Assembly: GCA_003342815.1 (NCBI GenBank)
Contig: PTEX01000295.1
Location: forward strand, 766,883-830,882
Origin: Eudromia elegans
Lineage: Eukaryota; Chordata; Aves; Tinamiformes; Tinamidae
DNA length: 64,000 nt
Reading direction: 5' to 3'
How positions within the stretch are numbered: position 1 is the stretch's first letter; each line of letters begins with the position of its first letter. A program made the position numbers and the translations under genes. Shown piece after piece: positions 25,901-38,813 of this stretch. The notes under the pieces were generated by a model. It worked only from the letters and a program-made list of their open reading frames with translations, was not told the DNA's origin and made no database searches.

Positions 25901-28900
25901 ATCTATCTTGTAATAACATGCTGCTCTTTTTTTGTGACAGCAGCAGATAAAGTCCCAAGTGCAACATAAAAAGAGAAGAGTTGTAATTCAGAGTGCAACC
26001 AAATTCTGAAGCAGATAAAGCGAGTGGCAGAGCTACATGAAAAAGCGAGAGGGGTCCAGCTGAAATCAGATGTAAATCAATTCCATGTATCTTTCACCAA
26101 CATACAGAAATGCCTTCTTTAAAGTAAACTCTGAAGTGCTGTTTGAATTCTTGTTTTCTTGTGCTGATAGAAGGGCAATTTGGACATGCATCCGCTTCTG
26201 CTGCTGTGGAGCAGTGCTCATTGAGGCGTATTTTCCTTGCAAGAGATAATATTGGGAAGACTGAGCCTTTTTAGCCGCACCCGAGAAATCTAGGGAACCA
26301 ATGGAGAACACTGGGGAATGGATAGATACTCATCTGCTAGGCAACTGACTGCATTTACAATTGTGTCCACAGATAAAGTCTCACCCCGAGTCATCCACTG
26401 AGGTTGTGAGCGTAGTTTTACCTGCTTGGAGGCATCTATTAGATTAAAGAAACAGATACATAACTATTCAGCAAACATCAAAGACTGCTAAGCCCAGGGT
26501 GAGACCGAACAGGTTCCCCTGCTCAGAGCGGAGGTTTCTGCTTCTTCCTCCCCGCAGAACATTCATTGGGCAGAAGATCCGTGTTTGGATACAAGTCCTG
26601 CATCCTTCTATATAGCTTACAGCTCTGAGGAACTGTAATTTTACAGCTCAGACCCCTACTAGGCTGAAATTGAGCCCCATGATCTAGGAACCCTATGCAC
26701 TAGTTAAGCTCTAGGACCACTGAGAACATGTTTGCTCTCAGCTGTTTTAGAAGAGTAGTAAAGGATCGGGGATAAATCTAGTATTAGTCTTTGATTGCCA
26801 CCTTTACAAAAGGGTCTATAGCTCTAGTGTCTTATATAAAACATATGGTGTAGTTAGAAATGAAGAACTTTTGGGGGTTTACTGAAAGTGTCTGGTAGAA
26901 GTCAACTTCAATAGGTTTCCTTTCTCCACTTCTCAAGGGAAAAGAGAGCTTCTCTTTCCACAAGAAAAGTTGTGTTCTGGCAAGTGCCTTCCCTTCATCT
27001 CAGCAGTCTCACAGTGCCCAACCTGCTTTCTGCAAGGTAGGGATAAGCTGAAGAATCCAGAGTTGCTCCTGCTGCATCCCTTGGGAATAACTAGACTAAT
27101 GAGCTCCCTGCTCCAGAATTATCAGTCATGACTGATGTGCTCTGCTCTAGACGTATTGACACTTAGCAGGACAAAAACCTATATGAATCCCAATTATCTG
27201 GAAGAAGAGGAGGAAGAACCCAAGCTAAAGCAAGCAGAAATGAGGCACTTCCAGCAGTGTACCATTTACCACATCATTGCTATTACAGTACAGAAACGAA
27301 GAACTAAATATTCACAGCTCAGGGCCATGCCCATACAAGTGAGCGTTGACCAAGCTTCAATATGAAGTCACTAACAGAAATCCGAGATTCTGCTTGCCAG
27401 CAGTTAAATCCCTCCAGAAGCTGGCACCAAATGCTACAGAATTGATTAAACAGGCACTTGTGCCCTGCCGTTTGCAATACTTTTCCACATCACTTGTATT
27501 TTCCTTCTGTTGACATGAATGTGATAATCCTGAAATATTTGTTGATCCAGGCACACTGGGAGATCATGCACTGAAACAGCACCTCCTGTAGCCTGTAAAT
27601 TATTTATTTGGGATGCTTAAAACATGGATGGAAGAGACTACTGTGTTGTCACAGCATGCACTGTTTAACACCACCTCAGCTTGCTGTGAGAGAGCAATTA
27701 CAGCAATTAAAAAAAGGGAGACATTCAGTATTTCATTGGGGACAACAGCAAAACTCATGCATTTCATGGGCCCCCTCTACTGTCTTTTTGGGGAAATACC
27801 ACTGTGGTTAGAAGGGAGCTTTCAAGGAAAGATAGCTAAAGCTGGTGCATGACTCTTCCTCCTGTCTCAGTAGCTCTAGGAAGGAAACTTGAGCACTTTA
27901 AAGAGTAATCTGGAGTTATTTTCTCTTACACACCTCCTGGAAATGCAAGCAGAGCCCTTTAAATCCTGTGCTCCAAGCCTTAGATTTACCAGAGGTCTTC
28001 AAGCTGGCCCACCACCTCCATTTAAATAAAATGCACCCAAATTCTGCACAGAGCACCAAAACACACGGCAAGTTTAGTGCAGGAGAGGCTCCTTAATCTC
28101 TTCAATAGAGGCCACCTATAGCAAGGAGGACTTTCACCCTGCACTTTCTCTTTTCTAACAGCCAGCCCCTCAGCCCCCACTCCACCTCTTGCCCCTTAAC
28201 TTGCTGCATCTGGGGAGCCCAGGGGACTCTCCTAGGCAGGGTCAGCTGGTGACTTGATCTGCATGTTCTCAAAGCTAGTAGGCATCTTCTGCTCCCAGAA
28301 CATTACAGCAAAGCTAAGGGAGACATCTTGTGGGTGGGGAGACATCTTCAAAAGTCTCTCTGGGATAAAATAGCAGAGATGGAGAGGAGCTTTTGCTATG
28401 GTGTGTTTTTGTGGAGAGTCTGCACTGAGGCTGAGTGGGAGAAGTAATGGAAGGAATGTGTTCGATGCTCCTGTCTTGCTTCTCCATGGACATTGTTGCC
28501 ATCTCGTGTGCTCATGATGCAACTACAGCAATTTTTGATGCAGGAAAAATAAGTAGTAAATGTAAATGTGCTTTGCTGTATCAAAGCACAGGAAGCAAGA
28601 TTATGGGAAAGCTAGGCTGGACTTGATAGCCCAGCAACAATTACTGGAGAAGCTTTTCAAGGTTAGGGGATTATCAGGATGGGTCTGTTGGTCCTACATA
28701 TATGATGGGTTTTAGTCATGTGGTGGTGTTACCATATTCTCATCTGCTGTGCTCTGCTTTTAATTCAAAATGTTAAACTCACTCCTTTAATAGTGTGTTC
28801 CTCCCCCACATTTTTTTTAATTTATACTAGCAAAAGGCTCAAAACATATTATTAAAAGTAAGAATTTCCAAAGGTATTTTTCATGCATTGATGCCTTTTG

Positions 28901-31330
28901 GTAAAGTTGTATATTGGAGTCTCAGGCCTAAACACAGGAAGGAGGGAAAAAATCCTGCTCTTTTCCCTTGGGATTCCCTCCCTGCTGTATTTCTAAGGCT
29001 TGCTAGGAAGAAAAAAACAACCAAACAAATAAATGAAGGAGAAAAAAAAAAAAAAGTGACTCCAGCACAACTTAAAAATAAATGACTTTAAAACTTGAAC
29101 TTTAAGCAAAAAACCCTCAGCTAGGTCCATCTGTAAATCCTATGTTCTTAAATAACTGCCCCCTCTGCATGAACTGAAGCCTACGGGACAACTTGGTTGA
29201 CGTACACAGGATTCATAACTGCCAGAAAAAGTCAGGTTTTTTTGGAGCTGTCCTATATTGAGCTGCTTCTCTGGAGACGCATTCAAATAGCACAAGCACA
29301 GAGGAGTCGTCGTGGGATTCAGGCCATGTTGCAGTGTGACCCAAAGGACGGAGTGGCCCAGAAGACAGAGGAGGAGGAGGCAGCAGCTTGGGAGAGCCTC
29401 ACTCATCCAGGTACAAGAATGACTGCTTTTCAGCAGCCTGCCAGGTGGGGAAATGTCCTGTTCACGGGCTGGCTCACCTAGATCTGAATCTTTCCTGCCA
29501 TATCCGAAGTCTTGCTGTCCTTGCAGCATATTACCATTGGGATCTGCAAACTCCAAAACTTAAAAGCTCTGCGTGGGATGAGTTTTACACTCTGCTCACC
29601 CTTTACGTTAAAACTGGCACTCAAGAGTTTAAAATACATCCCATCGTGGAGCTGCAGATCATATAAAGTGCTGGTGGATTCCTGAGTCAGTCCCAAGTGC
29701 AGTCCTTTCACTCACTGAAATCCTTTGCTTTTTATATGCTGAGTTTGCAAATGAAAAATGCTGCTTATTTATATGTACAGCACTCAGGTTAAAAAATTGA
29801 CCCTCTGAATTCCTGGTAGAAACAAAAAACTAAGGCTTCAGGCTGCAAAGAGGAAATGCAGAGGAGCAGCTCCCGAGCAGCACAAAGACAGGAGTAGGAT
29901 GCTGTTTGTTTGAATAAACCCACGCATTTGGCCATCTGACTGCTCCTTTTATGGGCAAAACTGAGATTTTTCCCACGACTGCTTTCATGACTAGGCAAAA
30001 ACAGGCTTCACTTTTGCCTCGTAAGCCACTTATAAATATCCATTCCAGAGTGCAAAGCACTGCTGAAAATGTGTTCCAAGTAGTGCCACATTTTCACGGT
30101 TCTTCTCTTACCATGAGTGCTCCAAGCCTCATCCGATTACGACAAAATGCATTTTTCTAAATATACATCCAACAGCGGAAGGGCTAGAGGTCACTGGGGC
30201 TGGTTATTCCGTGGAGCCACTGCTCTCTTCCTCATTTTTAGTAGTCTTGAGGCATTTGTCTGCTTTCCTGCTGTCCTGCAGTGACATCTTCTGGGCCCTA
30301 CTCAGATTGCACAAAAACAGTATATACACATATATCGTGTGATGCTGAGGGAGATCAGCCTCACACGAAATTCTGGACATTTAGAGACTTCAGAACTGAA
30401 CCAAAATCTCCATCTTCTGCTTTTTCCACAAAGATCTTTCTCCTCAGAGATTTCTTAGGTGGCCCCAAAATACAAGACATTAAACAGGTCAACTCTTCCA
30501 ACTGCCTCCTAAGAGCTGATATGCTTGAATTTCATTGTTTTGTATCACTATGTAGCAGTAGCAGAGGGCTCTGGAGTTTGGTCTGGTACATCATCCCTTG
30601 GCATCCCAACTTTGCACACGTTGGAATTTGCTGTGGAAAGCTACTTTATCCAAAGACTACTTTAACTTCCAAAATGACCAAGTCCCCAGGTAAAGCTTTT
30701 GTTAGGGCAGAAATGTGTTATCCTGGCTATACATTTTCTTCATGGAGCTGCAGTCCCTTCGCCTTGAAAGCCACTGGTGTCCCAAAGGAGGGAGCCCAAG
30801 GCCTATGAGTGGCCACCAAAGGGGGTCCTAAGTTGCCTTAGGGCTCAGCCTCAAGGCACCTGCTTCAAGTTAATCCTTCTGCTCATGCAAGGCAGTTAGC
30901 GGGCACCCTTGCCAAAACACAAGGAGGTCATTTTCTGATGCTAGCCACCTCTGGTACTAGTGACTAAAATGAACCTGGGCATTGAAATAAACTTGTAGGT
31001 GACCTCACAATTACTTTAAAAGCCTTCTCCATGAAGAGATATTATCATTGTAATTAGAACTTTATTTTAGTGGGGAAAATCTGTACTACACAATTGCCAC
31101 AATTCTCATTATAAGTGAGCAAATAACTGTCCTTTATTCAACATATTAAATTCCTATTATATCTCCAAAGCATCAGTGAAAACCAAGATCCTCACTCTTC
31201 AAGGTTACCCTAGAGGACAACACTTAGAATATTCTATTTGTTCTGCTTTCTTCTTCAGTAAATCTAATTGTAGCTTCAGAGTATCTCTTCTGCAGTCCCA
31301 CTGAGCTTCTTCCTGGCTTTGTGAAGAACC
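22976..31330. other. Non-genic sequence; possible conserved non-coding stretch near 24.3-25.3 kb
   Basis: No exon recognised. Between about 24.3 and 25.3 kb the base composition changes several times. Homeodomain-type TAATTA/ATTA cores cluster at 25,024-25,040, next to a CpG-containing 'ccgcgccgcc'. This is the kind of texture seen in regulatory elements but is not proof. The remainder is AT-rich with A/T tracts. Open frames of 100-175 codons (for example 30,281-30,808) show no motif. Confidence 0.45.
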
Positions 31331-31339
31331 TTCCCATGG

Positions 31340-32277
31340 TCAGGTGTTGGACAATTCCAACCATTACCAGTATTGTTCTTCACAATCATTTTCAAATTCT
31401 ACATTTCTTCTGCTTTTCTATCTGGTGAATGGGGATGTTGCCTCAATCATCTCTTCAGTCCAATCAGTTTCTTCACAGCTTTGTGCTGAACATCGCCGTT
31501 GTCAAGTGTTGGACAATTGCAGGCATTATTGGCACTATATTTCACAATTGTTTTCAAATTCTGCATTTATTCTGCTTTATTGTTTAGTAAATCTGTTGCT
31601 TCAGTTCACCTCTTCTTCATGGCTTTTTGCTGAACCTTTCTGTTGTCAATTGTGTTGGACAATTCCAAGCATTACTGGTATTGTATTTTACAATTGTTTT
31701 AACAATCCGCAGTTCTTCTGCCTTCTTCTGTAGTAAATCTGCATGTTGCCTCCGTACATCTCTTCTTCTTTCCAGTGAGTTTCTTGGTGACTTTGTGCTG
31801 AACCTCACTGTTGTCCATGTTGGACAATTCCAACCATTCCTGGTATTGTAGTTCAAAATTGTTTTCAATTTGGGCATTTCTTTTGCTTTCTTCTTCATTA
31901 AATCTAAATGCGGCTTCAGTTCATCTCTTCTGCAGTCCCAGTGAGTTTCTTAATGGCTTTGTGGTGAAAATCCCCATTGTTAGCTGTTGGACAATTCCAA
32001 CTGTTACTGGTATTGCATTTCACAGTCATTTTTAAATTCTACCTTTCTTCTGCTTTCCTATACAGTGAATCTGAATGTTGCTTCAATTCAGCTCTTCTTT
32101 GTAGCTTTGTGCCCTGTTTTAGATTGTTGGACAATTCCAACCATTCCTGGTATGACATTTCACAGTTGTTTTTAACTTCTTCATTTCTTCTGTCTTCTTC
32201 TGTAGTAAATCTGCATGTTACCTCCATATATCTCTTCTTCAGTCCAGTGAGTTTATTTGTGACTTTGTGCTGAACCT
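31340..32277 (-). repeat. Six-unit tandem repeat, unit about 140-167 bp, possibly coding on the minus strand
   Basis: The core 'gttggacaattcc' or close variants recur at about 31,349, 31,511, 31,657, 31,822, 31,989 and 32,129, i.e. spacings of 162, 146, 165, 167 and 140 bp. Each unit also repeats a 'cttctgctttct' block, a 'gtaaatct' block and a Ser/Phe-type 'agtgagtttctt' block. The minus strand of several units is open and gives a charged, helix-like peptide with recurring WNCPT and EWLELSN-like positions (31,617-31,898 and 32,039-32,284). The plus strand reads as hydrophobic low complexity. I cannot name a family. It abuts the inverted-repeat arm at 32,278. Confidence 0.75.
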
Positions 32278-33988
32278 CCCACAAGACTGTTTCTTGCAGA
32301 AGACTTTTAATACAAGTGCCAAAGTAGAAATATGTCAGAATAAAGATCGAGCAATCCCTCTGTCACCAACTTGATGCATGAATACACACCGTGCATGTGC
32401 AGTGTTTGGCAGGGTCTTTCATTGTAGAATGTGGCTTCTGCTGCTTGCAATTTAGAGCTGCCTGTAAAGAGCTCTGCTCCTCACAAAAAAAGGCTGGGTG
32501 CAGGTGCAGTCCCCCTGTTGCTCTTCTAGATATGAGAGACTCTCTGGGCTTCTCATGACCCTCAGAAACCTGAGGATTTGTAAGTTCTGTGTGTGCACGC
32601 ATCTTCTTCTCAATTTTGTGCTTTTCATGTTGCTGCTCTTTTAATGGCAGTAGCCAATGCTAGGGGGGACGAGTCTCCTCAGGGAGAGCAGTGTTGAGTT
32701 TCTCTTGTTTGGAAGGGGAGAGAGTTTTAAATTGAATCTATGTCTGGCTTGGTCTCTCTGCTTATGTGTCGCACTTCTATCTAACTTCAGCTGGGGAAAT
32801 TAATCTTAAAAGAAAGTATTGTTTCTTTGCCTTTTCCTGTGTGATATCAGGTAGATGATATCAAAATAGATGACCTTTGCCCAAAAGATTGTCACGGGTC
32901 CCGGTGACAAAGCCCAGGCTCCGTCGCCAGCGGCCGCAGAATGGCGTTGCAGCCGCCTCCGTTAGCCGGCCGTGACAAAAGGCGGCCCCCGCTGGTGATG
33001 GATCCCAGCGGGGAGATGTGGGGCGCCACACGCCAGCAACTCCAGCGGTGATCAGCTCTCCGTAGCCTAGGCTCCTAGATACGAACCGGAGTTGTGGTCC
33101 TTAGGCCCCCGACACCCACACACGCACAAGCACACACCACATGTATCACATTCAATAAGGAGAACACACTCGGGGATCCAACGACTGACAACCGTTTATT
33201 GAGGGGCTAAACAGGGAATATATACACTTTGGGCATACATGCGGGGGGGAATGATTGGATGAGGGTTGGCCACCCCTCATCCTCTCATTGGACCCCGCAT
33301 GATCCCTGCTCCGGCTAACCCTCTGATTGGGGGTCCCAGCTCAGGGCGGGAGAATCCTGGAACTGCAGACTGTCTTGACATAACTGCAGGCTGTGCTGAT
33401 TCTGCAAGGCCACCAAGATGTTGCAAACAAAGAGGCTAAGACAGAGAACAAAGAGGCAAAGACTCTGAAAACAAAGAGGTAAAGACACTGAGGACAAAGT
33501 AGCAAGGAGCTTAAACTGTTGCATCTACAAGGACACTTCAAACAAAGAAGTAAAGAGCTCAAACTGTGGAGCAAGCAGGAAAACAGGATCTCTAAGCATG
33601 GGAATGAATGAGCTCAACAGGACCGAGCAACCTGAGGGGCGGTGGAGGGACTCACTGGTCCCTGCCACCCCATCAACTATAAGCACATATACATTAAGGG
33701 GAAATACGGAGGTTAACCAAACCCTGCTCTTATTTGAGCATCAACAAGGGGATATGGAGCCGTGCTCCCCAACAAAAGATACCATTTAGGGCCAGTGTGT
33801 AAGCCTTGGAAGCTCAATTTCCTTTTGAATGTCTTCCTTTCTTTGCTTTCTCCCACGGCATCTGTCCGCTAATAGCTCAAGAAGGTGGAGGAGTCTTCCT
33901 CCAGGAGAAGTGACATAGGAGAAGCCATAGAGGGTAATTGTAAATGCGCTGGCCCTCTGGTATGTCACAGGCATTCACTGTATAGTTC
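32278..33988 (+). repeat. Inverted repeat, left arm (interrupted by a solo LTR)
   Basis: This is the reverse complement of 41,037-41,860 at high identity (roughly 85-90% by eye), once the solo LTR (32,890-33,774) and one copy of its target duplication are removed. Matching landmarks are the 'gatgcatgaatacac' block (32,376), the 'ctcagaaacctgaggatttg' block (32,560), 'tggcagtagccaatgct' (32,645) and 'ggcattcactgtatag' (33,970). Net arm length is about 0.82 kb. The arm appears to correspond to the 3' end of the duplicated minus-strand gene family seen at 41.8-42.3 kb, here on the opposite strand. Confidence 0.9.
32890..33774 (-). mobile_element. Solo LTR of an endogenous retrovirus (885 bp)
   Basis: Starts TGTCACGGG and ends CCCAACA on the plus strand, so the element reads TGTTGGGG...GTGACA on the minus strand, with the TG...CA ends of a retroviral LTR. 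It is flanked by exact 6-bp duplications AAAGAT at 32,884-32,889 and 33,775-33,780. The empty site is visible in the other inverted-repeat arm (around 41,246-41,256). On the minus strand a TATA box (TATATA, about 33,217-33,224) is followed closely by AATAAACGGTT (polyadenylation signal at 33,195-33,200), as in the provirus LTR at 42,357. Several CCAAT/ATTGG boxes lie upstream (33,250-33,330). The 6-bp duplication and the TGTTGGGG start point to a group related to that provirus. Confidence 0.92.
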
Positions 33989-36175
33989 CATGTGGAGAAG
34001 GCACCACTTTTCCCATTTCTCATTCCTTTGTGTAGTGGGGAAGCCGCTGTGCCTGGTTGCCTCTCTCTGGCAAAGGCTGTTTGTGAGAATGAGAACATGG
34101 TCCTCCACCTTGTGATCGCAGTACTTGCCCCTTTGGATACAATTTCAGAGCGATGACCTGCTGTGTTAGTACCTCACCTACTTTCATTCTTTGATGGAAT
34201 GTCTCGGCAGGAATGTTAGCGCTTCTGGGAAAATAAATTGTACAGAGCTGCAGAAGGGGTGCCTTTAAATAGCAAACTATGGCTGTGATGAGGAGGCCGT
34301 TGCCCAGGACAGCAGCCAGGTAGATGCCCAGAAGAGTGAGAGGTGAAAGAGCTACAACTCCTGCATGTCTGCGAATGGCAGGAGCAGGAACTCTTGGGGA
34401 TGGCTGTCAGGCACTTGCTGCCCATGAGCATGGAGGACTCACCAAAGGGAAAAGACAGAGACAAGTCAGCAGTCACATTTCAAGGAAAATAGAAGAAGAA
34501 GAAGAACTAAAATGTTTCCTTTCTTATTCTTCTTACCTCCCACATTGCTTATTTCCTGTATCAGGAAGCTCTTTGTGCAGTTTCCTTTGAGCTCTGCTCT
34601 GTTCTTTCAGAGTATGTCAGGAGCAGCAGGGACCTCTGCCCACAGGCTCCAGCGAATCCATCCTGCTGTAGGTGCAAGCAGGTGCCTGGGAGTGGGGAGG
34701 ACTAACTCTGAGGTTGAGAATTTCTCTCAGATGTAATGAGCTCCTTTGATGTAAGGGCTTTTCAGCATCTTCCCTGCCAGCTCTAAAGGAGGAGTGTTGT
34801 TCTGGCAGACAACATTACATAAGACAAGCAAAGCTGTTTATTCTAGTAATCTTTGTCCTGTTATAACCATGCCTCATCTCTCATTAGCTATTATGTTTGT
34901 TCACATGTTCTGTATCTTCCTCGATTGGTCATCACACCTGCTCCTCAAATCTCAGCCCACATTCTTGTTTTCTATTCAGCTGTGAAGTTTCACATCTTGT
35001 TCTCCTACCACTGTTACAGAAACATTCTTCTCAGGGACTCTATGCCGTCAAGGTCACCCAGAATACCAGCACTCCGCCGCCTATCCACACCCAGTTTGGA
35101 GATGGCTGCATGGATTCCACTAATCTAGAGTCGCTCTTTTTGGTTATGCTGCTAGTTTAAAATGTCATCGTTAATGAGACTGCTGAATGCATAGTATAGA
35201 CTAACGAGAGCTAATAATATATAAATAGTAACAAAGTGCAGTGTTCAAATAATACCTGTGCATATACATTGAATGTAAGTTTGGCAGTAAGATTCGCGAG
35301 TTACTTTTCAGTGGAATTTCTTTTATTGCATTCTTGTGGCAGATAGCTGTGATTTTTCCCTGAAGAATCATCATTCGGTTCCATCGAACGCTAAACTAAC
35401 ACAACAGAGCAGGTGTCTTTGTGTCAGTGTTACAGACTGTCACCAAGCTGAGATTATGTGGCTGAAACCTCCTGTGCAGGATGGGCTTAACCGAGTACAT
35501 CTCCAGCTTGCTGGAAACATCGTGGTCCCTGTGAGAAGCTCCATCCATTGGCACTGCCCTTCCTTACTCCATCTGTGCTCCCTCTCCCTTTGCATGGGAA
35601 TGGGTCAAAGCGCAGGGCAGAGGCAGGAACAAACTCAGTGGGCTCTGAGGAAGGAAAACATTGACAAGGCTTAGCAGCATCACTCCATTATTTGTCTGAA
35701 GGGCCTGAACGATAGAGGCGACTTCTTTATAAGAATTTGCAACATGTTGTAGAGGGATTCACTGGCTCTCGGCTTGAGCACTATTTTGAGTGAGCAATTT
35801 ACCTGAATCCTTCTGAAGATATTCTCTATGCTGGTGTTACAGCAGTTTCTTTCCTTAATAAATTTACAGTAGTTCTGTTTTGCTCTGGATTCCTGAACCA
35901 AAGCGTTTTCAAACTAGTTGAGCCCTTGGGGAGCATCTGGCCTGTCCTGGGTTGCATGGCCTCTTTGCCTCTCTCCTGTGCAGGCAGCAGAGCTGCTGGA
36001 CCTCTCGGAGGATATTCTGAATCCCTGTTTCCTTTTGCAAATACCACTTGAATATGAGTCTGTTTTGGCTGCAGTTGTGCCAACAGCGACCCCCTCCTTA
36101 TCCTAGTTGTGATCTGCGGTGAACCTGGGCCCAGACCACAGAGCTGGATGCCTCAGAGATCTGCATGAAATGAAC
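33989..36175. other. Sequence between inverted-repeat arm and minisatellite; no gene recognised
   Basis: Mixed-composition DNA with short frames on both strands. The segment at 35,960-36,110 has a splice-acceptor-like pyrimidine tract ('cctctctcctgtgcag') followed by a short open stretch reading AAELLDLSEDILNPCFLL, which could be a decayed exon on the plus strand. I cannot name it. Confidence 0.4.
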
Positions 36176-36179
36176 CTGA

Positions 36180-37980
36180 GCATCATGCAGGTTCCACAGT
36201 GTGGTGTGTGACTGTGAAAGCACCAGGTGAGCGATTGTGAGGGCGCCTGGTGGGTGACTGAGTGACTGTCCCTGGTGTATGACTTGTGAAAGTGCCTGGT
36301 GTATCCCGGTGTGAGTGTGGCGGTGCTTGGTGTGTCTCAGTGTGAGTGTGGCTGTGCCTGGGCTGTGACTGTTTGAGAGTGCCTGGTGTGTAACTGTGAG
36401 CGTGCCTGGTGTGCTGCCTGTGTGTGTGCCTGTGCAGTTTTCTGCTGAGGGATGTGGCCTGCCCGCCAAGGGACTTGACTTGCCTGCCTACCTGTGTGTC
36501 CACCAAGGGAAGAGCCGCGAGGAGGTCGCGCTCTGTGCTGGTGCCTGTGCGGGTGAGTGTGACGTAGTGCTTGGCCTGAGGAGGGCGAGGGCTGCAGCTC
36601 TTGGTGTTGGTGCCGGAGAGGGGGCTCTGCGGCTCTCTGCAGGTTTGCAGCCAGGCCGAGCATGGGGGTGTCAGGCCGGGTGCAGCTCATGGCTGTTGAT
36701 AGCAAAGCTGGTGGGTAAGTGCCTGGGGAGGCGTGGCTGGTGAGTTTGTGGGAAGCCTCATGTGGGAGAGCGGGAAGGGGCACAGTGGTGGCAGGGCTGT
36801 TGGGAGTGCCTGTTGCCTTGTTGTTGGTGGATCCTGTATGGTGAGTGCTCAGTGTGCTAGTGGGGGCACGTGCTTGGAGTAGTGTTTGTGTGGGGTGCCT
36901 GCTGTGTCCCTCAGTGATTGTGAGAGTGCCAAGTGGGTGATTGTGAGAGTGCCAGGTGTGCGATTATGACAGCACCTGGCATGCAACTGTGAGAGTGCCT
37001 GGTGTACGACTGTGTGCACGCGAGGTGGGTGATTGTGAGAGCGGCAGGTTTCCAGTTGTGAGAGCGCTAGGTGGGTGATTGTGAGAGCACCAGGTGTGCA
37101 ATTGTGAGAGCACCAGGTGTGCGATTGTGAGAGCACCAAGTGGGTGACTGCGAGAGTGCCTGGTGTGCAATTGTGATAGCACCTGGTGTGTGACTGACTG
37201 TGGGAGCGCATGGTGTGTGATTGTGAGAGTGCCAGGTGGGTGATTGTGAGAGCACCTGGTGTGCGATTGTGAGAGCGCCAGGTGGGTGATTGTGTGACTG
37301 TCCCTGGTGTATGACTGTGAGAGTGCCTGATGTGTCCCGATGTGAGTGTGGCGGTGCTTGGTGTGTCCTGGCGTGAGTGTGGCGGTGCCTGGGCTGTGAT
37401 TGTTTGTGAGTGCCTGGTGTGTAACTGTGAGNGTGCCTGGTGTGCTGCCAGTGTGTGTGCCTGTGCATGTTTCTGCTGAGGGTCGTGACCTGCCCACCAA
37501 GGGACTTGACTTGCCTGCCTACCTGTGTGTCCACCAAGGGAGGAGCTGTGAGGAGGCCGCTCTCTGCGCTGGCGCCTGTGCAGGTGAGTGTGATGTTATG
37601 CTTGACCTGGGGGGTGCGGGGGCGGTGACTCTTGGTGCTGGTGGTGGCGCAGAGGCTCCATGGCTCTCTGCAGGTTTGCAGTGGGGCCAGGTGGGGGGGT
37701 GTCAGGGCTGGGTGGGGCTTATGGCTGTTGGTAGTGAGGCCAGTAGGTAAGTGCCTGGGGAGGCCCTGGCCTGTGGTGGCTGGTCAGTGTGTGGGAAGCC
37801 CNGTGTGGGAGGGNGGGGAGGTGGGCAATGGTGGNGAGGGTGTGGGGAGTTGCCTTGTTGGTGGTGGATCCTGTATGGTGAGTGCCCAGTGTGTTTGTGG
37901 GGGTGTCTGTGGGGTGCTTGGGGTAGTGTTTGTGTGGGATGCCTGTTGTGTCCCTGTGTGACTGTGAGAGCGCCTTGTGG
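36180..37980 (+). repeat. 23-bp minisatellite with an internal 1.03-kb tandem duplication
   Basis: The unit begins GTGATTGTGAGAGC and ends CTGGTGT, giving a 23-bp period that is cleanest from about 36,912 to 37,290 (16 or so units). The array is broken by a non-minisatellite segment present twice. Landmarks at 36,471 and 37,502 ('ggacttgacttgcctgcc'), 36,641 and 37,672 ('aggtttgcag'), and 36,831 and 37,868 ('atcctgtatg') are offset by 1,031-1,037 bp. Because 23 is not divisible by three, minus-strand frames are long, open and periodic (THQALSQSHT-like) without being genes. Single N bases at 37,432, 37,802, 37,814 and 37,835 mark unresolved bases. Confidence 0.9.
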
Positions 37981-37984
37981 GTGC

Positions 37985-38107
37985 TCAGACGCACACACNC
38001 TGGGACCACACACCAAGCACTCTCACAGTCACACACCAGGCACAGTCACACAGTCATACACCAGGTGCTCTCATAGTCTTACACCTGGTGCTCTCACAAT
38101 CGCACAC
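37985..38107 (-). repeat. Same minisatellite on the opposite strand
   Basis: Units such as 'acaccaggtgctctcatag' and 'acctggtgctctcacaatcg' are the reverse complement of the 23-bp unit in the preceding array. The strand switch lies at about 37,980-38,010 (N at 37,999), so the array is head-to-head there. About five diverged units are seen. Confidence 0.85.
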
Positions 38108-38600
38108 CTGTCTTTCATATAGATGGGCTTGCATCTCCCACGTACCTGGTTTGAAGCAGGCAGCTGCTTCTGAAGGATTCAGGAACCAAACTTTCACCTT
38201 AGCAGTGAGAAAATGCCAACCAGAATTACTCATAGGCTACACTGTAACACACCAAAAAAGTATAAATATAAAAAACTTGAGTTTTAAATGAGTGAAACCC
38301 CACCCTCAATCCAAAACATTTCAGGGGTGAATTATCCTATTCTGCTACCCTGACTACACACAACTTCCATCACACACACACAGGACACACACACACAAGC
38401 CATCACCATCCAGCTAGCTCTACAGGAGCACAACTGTGCAGCTCCAATGCTCTGAACAAGAGCAGAGAGTCAAACACCACTGATGGTGGCAGAAGGGGCC
38501 AGCAAAGTCCAGAACAGAAACGTACAAGAAGCCAGCAAGGCCCAAGGCCTGGACAACCCAGGAAATCAAATGGGGAAAGGGGGCCAGGAAGGCACAAGAG

Positions 38601-38777
38601 TGTCGGTTCAGACCGGACTCTGGACCGGATACCGATGATGGCTGCCGGAGGAAAGCCTCTTGTCCGATGCCGGAGGTGGATGGGGAACTTCCTGGACAAT
38701 CGTGCCGGAGAGCAAACGCGGGGGACCGGATATCAATCAACCCCACGTACGCATTCACGCACACAATCAATGGCACG

Positions 38778-38813
<36 letters not shown>

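Noticed and set aside
30281-30808. 175-codon plus-strand frame
   Set aside because: No motif, no splice context, no family resemblance.
36849-37537. Long periodic minus-strand frames (THQALSQSHT-like)
   Set aside because: They follow from a 23-bp minisatellite with few stops on that strand; all frames look similar, so not a gene.
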